Part shown: one piece after another, positions 36,457 to 48,700 of the stretch | How the letters are laid out: each line of letters begins with the position of its first letter | Position numbering within the stretch: the first letter of the stretch is position 1 | Source: Acridotheres tristis | Lineage: Eukaryota; Chordata; Aves; Passeriformes; Sturnidae | Length of the DNA stretch: 64,000 nt | Reading direction: 5' to 3' | Assembly (NCBI GenBank): GCA_037013685.1 | Contig: CM072892.1 | Span: 23,627,501-23,691,500 of the forward strand | Made by a program: the position numbers and the translations under genes | The notes under the pieces: generated by a model | What the model saw: the letters and a program-made list of their open reading frames with translations, nothing else | The model's database searches: none | Told to the model about the DNA's origin: nothing

Positions 36457-39400
36457 CTTTCAGAAAGTAAATGAGATGCTCATATTTAAGAGCTATCATG
36501 CTTGAAGTAGCTGGAGAAGAGGCAGGGAGTAATTCACCTTCCACTGAACGTGCTTTTTTTTGCCTTAGACTGTGTAGCTTTACATTTTCCTTACTATAGG
36601 AATATATAAGAAATATATACTGTGTAGGAATATAGGAAAATAGAACTGGCATCCAAAAAATGTCAGTGTTGCTCACTAGAGCCAGGGGATGACAGCTAGT
36701 AGTGGTGACACTTCCCATTTTCTTCTTCTGGCAGCACTAAGAATTCAGCATGAAGAAAGTGTTGATACATTTTATGTCTCTTTTATATGTTTCGATCTAC
36801 TGTAGTTAATGTTTACTGTTTGTGTAGTAAAAACAGTCACATATTTTTCAGCTATACAATGATCACAGAGAACAGAGTGAAACATTGAAGACACAAATCA
36901 AGATAAGACCCTAGAAAATTAACTATTTCCTTCTAAGCTGCCTGAAACTTTATATGTAAAATATTTTGGTATACAGTGAAATGCAGACAGAGAAATTAGA
37001 GACATTCCAACTAAACAAGGGGCCAGAGAGTATCAGTCAGCTTTCAGTCAGCCTTTAAGTAAAACCTTTGAAATAAATCTAATGCCCGAGTCCAAAAGCC
37101 TGTTTGCTTTTGTGTAGTGGAGAGAACCCTTTGCTGAGTTAAAATTATTACGTACACAAACACTTGAGGCCAGTGCATACAAGACAAAAGTTTTATTGCA
37201 TCCCTCCAGTAATTAAATTGTCTCCTTCCTGACATACTTGGAAAGATCAGTACCAGCTTAGGTGTCTTGTGAGTCATGGTGCTGAAGCATACCATTCTCA
37301 TCCCTGAGTCCTCTTTTCTTCTTATCTTTCACATCTTTTTCTCTCAGATTCTGCAACACTCATTTCCTCCTTTCTCACCTCTTCTAGCTTCTGTCCACAG
37401 TTAATCAAATCACAAATTCTCAGTATTTCTCATACAGAGCTAGCTGCCATCTCTGTTCATCCAAGAAAATGTGATTTTGTTAACTTCCCTACAGAGAAGG
37501 AAAGACACAAAGATTTGAAAAGCATGTCAATCATTGAGGAGAAAGAAATGTCCAAACAGTGAGAAGGAAAACAGGACCCCTGGACTAATGCCAAGACTGT
37601 GGTAAGGGTAGAAAAGGATAAGGATCAAAGAAAGGTAAATGTGAAAATTCAGCCATAAAACTGAAACCTAGGAGGAAATCCATGGTGCCATGCATCTCCC
37701 TTATCATTAACCTGTGATTATCGAGGGGGTGACATTTTTCTCTTTGCTTTTTCAATTTTGTTTCTTCTTACTGTCACAGGAAAGCAGTTTGAAGTTCACA
37801 TCCACTTTTACTTTAAGGCAATACGTTAGCAGCAAGGCTGTCCAAGACAGGTGTATGATATCTTTCCACTGCAATACACTCTGTTTAAAGGGAAAGGCAG
37901 ACATCTTACACATATTAAAATGTGAATATCTTCCCAAAAGGCAGATTCTCCCTGGAGTTAGATATTTCAGATTAAATAATTCTGAAATCTGCCTACATTA
38001 AAAGATTTTAGGGGTGTGAGTACCTGACATTCCTTTCCAAGACATATTTATGTCCATCAGGTACCATATGACTGTGTCATAAGCCTAACCCAGCTATCAG
38101 GGAAAGAAATTGTGACAAGCTCTATCTAATATGCTAGGAAGTGTTTAAATCCTATCCATTATGTTGATCACAGTACATTTGTTGTGGGTGGCATGTCAGA
38201 CACATTTATTTTCTCGGCGCATTGTTACAATGCATTTAGGATGTCACTCAATTTCTGTCCTCTCTAGAGCAACAGAAATTCAATGCAGATGTAATTATCA
38301 CCACCACATTTCCTCTCATCAGGAGCATGATTGATTTTATTTGTAGTTTTAATATGACCAGGGACATAAGTGGTGATTGAGATAGAAAGAGGAAGCCCTT
38401 TGGTTTTGTGTACATAAAGGAAATGTGTGGCTCCAGATACGCAATTATGGACATAAAAGTAAAACCCCTTCTGTCTGCAGACACCTACATGGCTGGAAAA
38501 AGTCACTTCACCAGATGCTAAAAATCATATTTCTCAGATAAGTTTCTCTCTAGCAAACAGCATCTGCAGAAGAATTTTAGGCACTGCAAATTCTTCTTTC
38601 ATGTATTTCCATTCAAAGTTTGGAGTTGGTGACTATAATGTTATCATTATAAAGGTTTCAGGAGTACCCTTAGAGAGGGTGCAAAGGATGGACATAAAAT
38701 ATTTGGGTTTTTCATGGATACTGAGAATTTTAAACTTGATCCTAGATGAAAAAATTCTGTTATACAAGCTTCTAAATAATGGACAATGTTTAATCTAGTT
38801 AAGAAATATTTTAGTATCTTGCTAACATACCATAAGAGTTACTCTAAAAAAATTGGAAATACAGTCTCAATCACCATAATAGTTTACATCCAGACACTAG
38901 GCATGGAACTCTATTCATAGCATTCAAAGCTCTTAGCAAAAGGGCAAGCAAGGTAAAACTAATTAATTTGTATTGAAGATGGAGTGTAGAGAGAAAAAAC
39001 CAGGATGATAATTTTAATTTGAAATCTCCACAGCATTGGCTCATGTGATGAAACATGCATGCAGGATATTTGAAGCATGTATTATTCATCATTCAAGCAA
39101 CATTTTAACCTTCCATAACTTAATTTCATGGAAATTAGAAATGCCTGCTGTAGAGGCTGAGATTGATCTAGTGTACAGTCATAATCTTTTCCCCAAGCTC
39201 TCATTTTAGCAACACCCTAAGAAATGCATTCCAGATTTGTCTGGGATGCAGAAAGAATCTATTCCTAATATCATAAGGCTGCCTGTCTTGCTGCAGTGGA
39301 ATGGAAGCTTCACTCAAATTTCAATAACATTTTAAAAACAGTTTCTGCTTTTACTTTTTACATCTGAACTCAGTTTTTTGTTAAAGGGAATTAATAACTT

Positions 39401-41480
39401 GGTGAAAGAAACTATAAGGCTGAACATGAATATTTACCTTGTTCAGTCTTTCTTGCTGTGGTCTCACACGTGCAAACTTCAGAGCATGTTTCTCATTCAT
39501 GTCAGGCTCTCAAGAGAGACAATTAGGGTGATTTTTACTGTTGTGCTTATTGCCACCGGGAGCTCTTTTAGGAATTAGCTTTCCAATCAAAGAGATTAAC
39601 CTGTAGTGTTTAAAAGTAATAAGGTATACAAGTGCCAGCCACTTGTCACTTCTCTTAACTCCTACTTTCAAGTGTATTAGCTAAGAGTCACCACCCCAAG
39701 AGAATTAAGACTTTTGTTTTTCTCATGGCTTTGTTGCTAGCAGTGTAAGTGGGGTCTGCCTCACTGAGATCTCAACCTTGAGAAAACTACCTAGTTCATG
39801 GGAAAAAAACAGGGTCTCACCCTCAGGGAAGCAAGGCAAGACATACCTGCTACAGGTCAGCAGCTGCACCAAGGCAGGACATCCAACACCTTGTGCCCCA
39901 GAGCATTGGATGTGAGGCAGGCTTGTGCTCAAGTGACTCCTCTGTAAACTGCCATTTGCACCACCCTTATGGCAACTCAGCCTCTGTGTCCATCCAGTTT
40001 AGTTCAGCACAGCTTGTCCTGCTGGAAAAGCTCGTACCAGTTATTCTATATTACAGTATCTTGCTTAACTTTAACACAGGCTGTATTTCTTTTTTAAATA
40101 CAGTGCTTTCTGGAAACTGTCCAAAAATCCATTATTCTTCCACATACAAATGATCTCTACCCATCCCTCCCATTATTACTGCAGGGGGATGGCACAGTAC
40201 AGACACACAGCTCTGCAGTTTGTGATGTGCAGCTGTGTCTGCTTCCAGTCCTCACACTCTCAACTTATGCATAAGATCAGAAACTCTGCAGTGATATATG
40301 TAGACACGTGGGTCATAATCATAAAGAAGAAATCTCTGGCTCTTTTGCTAGCAGGGGAAACTAGATTGTTATCAGTAGCTTCCCAATGCTCTCATTTAAC
40401 AATTGCTGCACTTACACCATTTTTCACAGCTTAAAAATTTAGTTCTTCATCATTGTGTTTGGACATATAAATAAATAGTCATATAGTGCAGCAAATTCTT
40501 ATTTACTTACTAAGAGATTTTGCTTCATCAGATAGCAAAAATATTGTGTCATTTTCCAGGAAAGACAGGCTCATCCTGGCTGGAGGGTATGAAGAGAAGG
40601 ACATTATTTGCTTTGAACTGGTTATGACTGCCCATAACAACAAACTTAGAATGGCAGTGTAAGTTTCTGTCTCTTGCATATCATCATGTTTTCTCTGGGC
40701 AATCTAGAAAAATATGTCTCAACTGAGCATTCATTCACCATTTGTATGGTGAATACAATACCATACCATAAGTATGACACTTCTTAAGTAAAACACCATT
40801 GTAAACCATACAGACTCATATTCATCACAGAAACTATACCTTTTATTCCTAAAAGAGCACCAGCTTTACATATGTGTACACTGGACAGTAGATTGCAAAA
40901 TCCAACGGGATTTGCCTGTAACATGCATAGGTTCATATACAGAATTCCAGAGCTCTATTGCTGCCAGGAGCAACGTGGGTTAATGGGAGAGAAAAACTGG
41001 GTCCTAGGTGTCCCCCATTATCAGGGAATTTGTAATGAAACCTTGGATCAATTCAAGCTGTGGAACAGTAAGGCCCTGTCTGCATATCACAGTATGCTCA
41101 AAATAAACTCTAAAATCCATTTTTGACAGAAATAAACACAGCTATAAAGGGAAAATATAAAATGGTGTAAATGAGGACAAAAGAAAGTCACTGAGTTCCC
41201 AGAGAGTAAAATCAAAGCCAAAGTATTTCAAATTTTCTTCTTCATTACCATTTTTTGTGTAAATAGATTCTGGTAATGACAATTCCAGAAACATGAACAA
41301 GACTTTCACAGGATTATAAACCTGTAAAATATAAACACTAGCCACAGAAATAGAACTTGTGTCATCTGGGTCCAAGAGTTTCATTTTTTTTTTTTTTTAA
41401 GAAGAAAAGTCCTCACTGATCTGCAAAATATGCTAGAATTTTTAACAAAATGTTAAGGCAAAAACTTATTTTAATAAATG
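36457..41480. other. Unique AT-rich DNA, no gene seen
   Basis: Open frames are short and unsupported. About 39720-39960 is somewhat GC-richer, without a recognisable element. A 15-base T run lies at 41384-41398. Confidence 0.5.
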
Positions 41481-41563
41481 TCACTCTTAAAACCTACTTT
41501 AAATAAAAGCTGCTGTTTATGTTCACCCTTAAAACCTGCTTTAAATAAAGGTTCCTGCTTGTG
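41481..41563. repeat. 42-bp tandem duplication
   Basis: TCACTCTTAAAACCTACTTT begins at 41481 and its near copy TCACCCTTAAAACCTGCTTT at 41523. Each copy carries a TTTAAATAAA, so two AATAAA motifs sit 42 bp apart on the plus strand. Confidence 0.88.
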
Positions 41564-44500
41564 GCTCTGGGTGTGCCTAGCAATATGTGGAGCATATTTA
41601 TTTTCCAGCATAGCTTGTGGCTTAATACAGTGAAGACTACATTAGTGATTGTTGTCATGACATTTCCCTCTGCAGCATTAAAATGTTTTCATTCTAGCAC
41701 CCACAGCTATTGTTGAAATAACATCATTTCCAGGTTCCATGAACTCAGACCTTGCTTAGGATAATAAATTGATGAGGCATTTGTGTGAAGAACAATGTTT
41801 TATTATTAGCAGTAAAAATACATAGGTCTCACAACAGACTTCATTGCAACTTGTGTATGACTCTGCTTTCTTTTCCTGTTCTGATGCTGATGAGAAGCAG
41901 CAGTTGTGCTGTGGTAACATTTTACTCTCAAAACAGCATCTGCAGCTCAGCCAGATGAGAGTAGTGGCAAATCCCAGCGGTGCCATCTGAAACATCCTGT
42001 GCCTCTTCTCTCCTTGGCAACCACCTCTGTTCTCCGAGCCTCTGCTGGGTCTGCACCCCTTGCTGGGTTTCTGTAGGGCACAGCTGATTCCATGGCAAAT
42101 TTACTTTTTTAATAAAAGGGAAATTTCCAGCCAGCATTAGAGTGAAGGCAGTGCAAGCAAAACATGAAGTAAAATGAGCACAGAGGGGTTTGTTCAGCAT
42201 CCGGGAAGGTTTCTGTCTTTCTCTGTCATCCCCAGAAGGTGTCTACAATGATTCCATTCTTCTGTTGGCTGCCTCAGACAAACACTCAGAGCCTTCATTG
42301 CATCTTTACCACAGGTGCCTGTGCTCTGCTGTTCTGCTCCAGTCACAGATGCTATGGCACACCACACCTTGGTCATTTAAGACCTTGAAAACCTCCTACA
42401 GCAAAAGATTTAAAAACCAGTATTTTGCAGTACACCTGTGAAAAATATTCCAGGAAAACAATTAAATTTTAAATCACTGAATAGCTACATTGAGCCCTTC
42501 CCAGGCGACCTGGGAAGTTTGATAGTTTGCTAGTTTACACTTCTGAAAAAAATCCTGAAGTTGAAGTGAGTGAAAGCATCTACAGTATAGACTACAGAAA
42601 GCAAACATAGTTTGCTGATCCATGTTTTTTCATTAACATGTAGCAAATCAAATCATATTTCTGGTCATTCTTTTTTTTTTTATCAGAAGCTACGACATGC
42701 AATGTTTCCTGTGTTTACCTTTGCCAATTTTGACTGTAGTCTGCCAGATTTTTCTGTTCCCCATATTCAAGATCTAATTAAAAGGCTAAAGATATTCCCA
42801 ATTTAAAACTCAGTAGCCAATAAATTTAAATTGACAAGGGAAAGGCATTAAATTTCAGGTATTGGATGTTAATCAGTGCTGAAACTTACTTTGGCATGGA
42901 AATATTGCCAAAAATGTGCTTACGAACTTCAAATAAAGATCAAACAACCTCTGAAGGCAATTCTGAATAATATTGTTCCTCGAAGTGGAACCCTCATATA
43001 ATTAATGTTTTCTTCACAAGAACACTTTTTGAGGAAAAAAGTGGTCAATGCACACAGTAATGTATTTGCATGATTACACACTTATATAGGCTGATCAACG
43101 AAGTGAATTTGAAGGAGAAAACACCTCAATGCGCTTAAGGTTATGAAGCGTAAACTACAATTGCTGATTTAGAAGTAGTGAATATATGATGTGAGTTTTA
43201 CTAAGAAATTTACACACAAATTTCCTATAAATTTTTTAATATTGGTCAAATGCTTAAAAACTATTCATGGATTATTTTGAGCAATAAAAGAATAGGATAC
43301 CTAAGATACTTTTTATTACCAGTATCTCATGGTATCTCAGGCAGCTTTCAGATAAATTACTTTCAATTTGTACAGTATGCTATTCTGTTTGTTTAAAGGC
43401 AGGATGAACATGCTACTTGATTTTACTTCAGATAAATTGTTTACTCTTCCAAATTTGTGCTAGCTTTGCCTATACCGTCTTTTTAATTGTCACACCAGAG
43501 CAATCCAAGTGTCCTATGAAGATAAAAACGACCACAATGGAGTTATAGATGCAGTATACCTATTTCAGGCTGTGGGAAATGCTCAGATAAAGGCTGTCCA
43601 AAGAGTGGGTTTGCATCAGTCAGGTAGTGGGAAAGGTTTGGCACAAAAGCAGCCATTTGGCTTGAGCAAATCTTCTCATTCACACTACAGATTTTCTGCC
43701 TTGTTAATTACAGCAGACTGCAATGAGGAGCAAACATGGTTTTTCACTATGAAACTGACATTCTCTGGTGATCTTCTCTGGAGAATGGAGACCCAGCAAG
43801 CCCGGATCAGAATTTTATCTCTGCCTTTTATCACTGGCTCCTCTAATGCAAAGCAGAAAAATTTTCTGCCCATTTGGGAGCCTTGGAAATCTTTCTAGTT
43901 GGAACTGGTCTTCTGGGCTTTCTGCCATGTAATTCTGGAAGTCCATTTGTTCTAGAAGGAAGCTGGAAGCAGAGTTTCTAGCCCAGAGATAATTCACCAA
44001 CCTTTCCCTATTTGTTTCAAAAAAACAATTTTGCTAATATTTTGAGAAGAACAAGGCTAAGATTGCTATTACACAGGAAAATTTGAATCGGAAATAGGAA
44101 GCTTTCTGTTTGACTCATCTTACAAGACAGTGGGCTGCTTGGCAGGGGGGAATGTTCCCCTCAGTTCACAGCTAGTTGCATCCACTTTGAGACAGGGATA
44201 CATAAAATAAGCAGCAAACAGAATTTTGTAGCTTTAGAAATGTCCCTGCTGAGGCTGACCACGTTTAGCTATCTTGATTGGAGAGTTGTTACCCTTTCTG
44301 AAGTGATATTGTCAGAACCTTCTTAGACATGGCCCCATTTGCCACAGGACTTGTGTAAACCTGTGAGCCTGTGTGATTCCTGAGAGCTGTGATGTGATGC
44401 AGGTCTAAAATGAATATGCTGAGTCAAGTGAAGAGTAGTCTCTTTGTAAGCTCATTCACTCCACTCATTCGCTTACCACTAGAGAAGTCATTAAAAGAAT

Positions 44501-44817
44501 TACATAGACCAAACATGAAAAATATCCTGTAGCAGTTATGTTTTCTGCTATGGGAGAGTTTACTGGAAACACATGAATCCTGGAAGAGTCTTCAGAGGAA
44601 GAGAAGTGATGAAAACTGTGTCAACCAATTTAGGTGAACATCAAGAGAAATAATATGTTGCACAGGAAAACCAGTCCACAGATTGCACTGTACAGTAAAC
44701 TCTCTATGCAGGGATAAAAAATTATGTCTGTCCAACTAGTCCAAATCTTGAAAACCAACTTAGAACCTAGAACTTAGAAAGTGAAAAATAATAGCAAACA
44801 ATTGGAACAAATGGAGA
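41564..44817. other. Unique DNA with a weak exon-like frame
   Basis: A weak exon-like frame at 43499-43623 (plus strand) has a pyrimidine tract and CCAG acceptor on its left and a CAG|GTAGTG donor-like site on its right. The encoded peptide (AIQVSYEDKNDHNGVIDAVY...) is unfamiliar. About 41930-42380 is GC-richer with overlapping short frames. Nothing here is certain. Confidence 0.4.
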
Positions 44818-44970
44818 AGTTGCATTCCACTGGAACATGTTGTCTGGCGATGTTGTAGATGCCCCATCCTGGGAAACATTCAAGATGAGGTTTGACAGGA
44901 CCCTACCATTGCAGGGGGATTGGACTAGATAACCTTTGAAGGTCCCTTCCAACCCAGCTCTTCTACAATT
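44818..44970 (+). mobile_element. CR1 LINE 3'-end fragment, plus strand
   Basis: Recognised by TTGTAGATGCCCCATCCTGG, then GGATTGGACTAGATAACC and AAGGTCCCTTCCAACCCAGC, the 3' untranslated end of bird CR1. An internal stretch found in longer copies is missing between about 44900 and 44905. The 3' octamer has decayed to TTCTACAATT. Confidence 0.9.
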
Positions 44971-45578
44971 TTCTTCTCCTTTTCCTCATCTTCAGTGCAT
45001 GCTGGTCAAAGTGGTTTTTTCCACAACATATGTAGACACTTGTGTGTCTAGTGATGAAACACCATTTGGTTTGAAGACATATGCAATGAATTACAAGAAA
45101 ATTTATTTTTTTCTGGTGATACAGCTTTGAGGAGAGACTGTGATTTTAAAAAACTCCTTCCATAGGTAAATGAAATGCCAGTCAAATGCAGCTAGGTACT
45201 TTAAACTGAGTTGGTATGACATAATTTTTAATTAAAAAAATATCGTGATTAATGTGAAATCAGTTTCTTCTAAAATTTATCAAATTTTTAAAACCTGAAT
45301 GATCATAGAATATAAAAAGACTATACTACGCTTAGAAAACACTGAACAGTATTGTTATTAAATGCTGTAAATATCTCAAAGTTTAAACACCAGAGAGAGA
45401 AAACGGTTATTGAGATAGCAAAAGCAAACTAGAATTGAAACTTGAGCAAATAAATTTAAAGTGTCAAAAATAAATGAAAGCTGAAAATCAGAGGGAAGTG
45501 AGAGATGCTGCTTCCAGTAATTGCAGTAAGAAATACAGCTCCTCTAAAGATGCAATGTTATACATGACATGTTTATCC
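44971..45578. other. AT-rich spacer between two CR1 fragments
   Basis: Unique AT-rich sequence with no gene; it separates a plus-strand and a minus-strand CR1 end. Confidence 0.55.
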
Positions 45579-45787
45579 TAGAATAATAGAACAGCACAGG
45601 CTGGAAGGGATCTCAAAAGATCATCTTGTTTCTAACTTTTTTTTTTTTAAAGGGAGTGTAAATTAGATAATCTGAGACCCTGTCCAACTGCATTTTTGAA
45701 AACCTGCAGTGGTTGGACTCTACCAAGTTCCTAGGAGCATTGTTACAGTGAATGACTGTCCTCACAGTAAAAAAATTTTCTTTCTTA
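45579..45787 (-). mobile_element. CR1 LINE 3'-end fragment, minus strand
   Basis: The plus strand reads TAGAATAATAGAACAGCACA, then GGCTGGAAGGGATCTCAAAA, and later CACAGTAAAAAAATTTTCTT, the reverse complement of a CR1 3' end into its last coding part. A run of 12 T (45637-45648) replaces the C-rich part usual here. It is a diverged copy of about 210 bp. Confidence 0.85.
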
Positions 45788-48700
45788 AATCAAAATGAAA
45801 TGGCACTAAAGAAGCTTATGATGTCAAAGAACTTAACAAACCAAGATCTAGTGCATCACAGACAAGCTGGCTCACTCTTTATCTCTTTCCTAATGAAAAA
45901 AATAATTGGATGTGTAAAACCACTCTCCCAAGAAAACTGGGGTTTTTTGGAAGCCATATTTCTTGCTGGAAAAAGCCATTCTGGTATGCCATTACCTGTA
46001 CACCATACATCTATGTCTTTGAGATAGCTTCGAAAGGGGCAGCACAACATTGAACTCTCTGTCTCTAATCCTTGTCTGAAAAATGCAGCTAGGGAATCTT
46101 TCCTTCTACTCCCTGACCTTTTCACAGGTTGTCAAGGTGGATTAAGTTATATTTTAGGTATCTATTTCTTGGCGTGTTCAATCTGAGTGAACTGTCACTA
46201 TACACCTGAAACCCTGGCTTGTGTTCTTACAGCTGTGGCTTAGTGGATTTTTTTATAGTAACTAATACAATGAAACTGACTTTGCTGAGATTTCAATTTT
46301 ATAGTGAATAAATATTTGGACTTCCAAGAAATAGACCTCTTTCCTAATTAAATTAGAAGAGTATTTCCAAATACCTGAAATTAAGAAAAAAACCAAGAGA
46401 GAGGAGAAAAAAGATGGTATTCCCTAGCTTATATTACAAATTTCAGAGGCATCCTAGAGATAACAGTGTTGAACCAAATCCCATTGTGGTCACACAATGC
46501 TTGTTACTTTATCATCTATTCTTACTGTTTTCTGAACCTTGTAGCTTTGCATTCATCAGTTGCAGCTTCATTGCCTCAAATACTCTCACAGAACCGAGGT
46601 AAACTGAATCGTGGCAATGTCTAGTAAGCTGTTATTGGTTTTGCTTAGCAAGTTACCCTGCTTAGAGTCTTTTTCCCTGTAGAGGTAGATGTACTTATAT
46701 ACATCTGATGTTTTTCTTAGAACAAGCTGCTCAGATAATGTCACTGCTACTAAAAAATGTCAAGGACATACTTATATCCAAGTTGAAATTCACCTCATTA
46801 AAATGAGCTATTGGCTCTTTCTTGAGAAACCTGCGTAATTGACTGCCTTTGTGTAAAGCCCTCACTCTTCTCTCTTAAGAAAAAATAACATTCTTCTTAG
46901 TTCCCAAAACATAGATCTCAACTGCTGTAAAGGTAACTCTTACACTTCAGACAAATATTGGCTGACCCTGACTTCTTGCTGGCAGGTTTCCATCTTTATA
47001 ATAAAGTTCACTAGTCAAGGACTTGTAAGTATTTCATTTTGAACTGTATATAGACAGCTGACTCTTCCACTATTAAAAAGGAAAAAAAAGAGCAACCCTA
47101 CAGGGTAGAACAATTCAATTATATATTTAACCTCATGTGAAGAAAACTTCTGAAGTTTTCTGTCCATACTAGAGAAAAAAATGCTTCAAATTTGATTTTG
47201 AATTTCCTGACATCAGAAAAAGTCAAAGCACTTTTGCTGCCCGGAAGAGGACAGGATTTGAAGTGATTTGACAAGTTATGCCAAATCAGCACATAGGAAG
47301 CATGTCCCACAGGTAGAGATAACACATTCAAATAGATTCAAATAGATCCCTGGAGACTGCAGCAGTAATTCCTAGATGCCACACAAGCCAGTCCAGGACA
47401 CTGATCACCAAGAGGTGACCCTGCTACCCTGGCAGCCCTTACATACTACCCTGCAGGCAGGTCTGAAGTCAAGCTCTCCTTTATTCCTGCAAAACTCAGA
47501 GGGCCCAGACACAGCCCGTGCAACGGGGCAACAACCAACATGCTGGAAAAAATTCCCTGTGTGCCCTGAAGGACTGCATTTAGGAGAACTATGCCACAGC
47601 TTGTGACTGATAGCAGTCACATAATGATATGTGACTTCATGGAAAGGCTGTGAGCAATCCCTCCAGAAGGCAGCTCAGTGTAGAAGCAGGAGCTCATCCT
47701 TCCCCATGCAGTGCATTTCAATTGCAGTTCACTAATAAAAAAAAAATCAGAATGAAGAAAGATTTTCTTCAGGATATTCACCTCTATTTTAGCTTTAAAT
47801 TTCCAGCTGAAATATATCACTTTCAGACACAGCCCTTAATGATGTGAGATGTGATGCATTGTGCTCTGCCACCCTGGAAAAAGGAGCTTCTTAAGAGCAG
47901 ATAGCTATTCAGCTATTAGCTGATCAGCTATTAATTCTGGATGAATAACACCCATTGACGTATGGGCTGTACAAATATTTCCTAAACCTTTTGATTTTTT
48001 GACATTCAGGAGAATTTAGCCAATTTAATAGCGAGCAATTGAGTTTCACAGATGACAATTTTTTCAGCCCTTGCTTGGCTGCTTGTCCACCTGTAAGACA
48101 TGGAGGGAGACATCTGTGGAGCTCGGGTATTATTTGCCCAGTACCCAATAAAACAAAACCTCTCTCTGTGATTGTGAGTAATAAACACTGACAAAAATTA
48201 AAGAGTAAGTCTCAAGCTGTGTTGCTGAGTAACTACATTTATAGCTACATAAAAACCAGAGTGCAGCCACACAGAATCCCTGCCAGGAGGTGAAAAATCA
48301 CACAAAATCCCTCTCTTATCCCCCCTTAAAACCAATTGATTTTCAGACTTCAGCATTTCAAAAAGCACAGCATCTCCTGGGAATACCTACCATGATTCCT
48401 GACACAACTTGACTGCACTGACTAGAAATATTGACAACTTAGAACAAAGGAAAAATGAGAAACATGAGAGTATATTTAAATTAGGAAGGGCTCAGTGGGG
48501 CATGTAATTGGAAGAAAACCGTTTGTGACTGTCCACTGGACCAGTGGCAGGAAAGGGCACTGTTTTAATGATTTACATGAATAAGGCAAGACGACTTCAT
48601 AGTTGTCAGAATTACCCTGGGTTAAAAACTTAAAAGAAATTGTTAGAAAAATACAGGAGTCAACCCAGAAATTTAAATGGCAACTGAGAAAACCCATTTC

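Noticed and set aside
47917..47930. Perfect 14-bp palindrome TAGCTGATCAGCTA
   Set aside because: Short enough to arise by chance in 64 kb of AT-rich DNA, especially next to repeated AGCTATT; no context for function.
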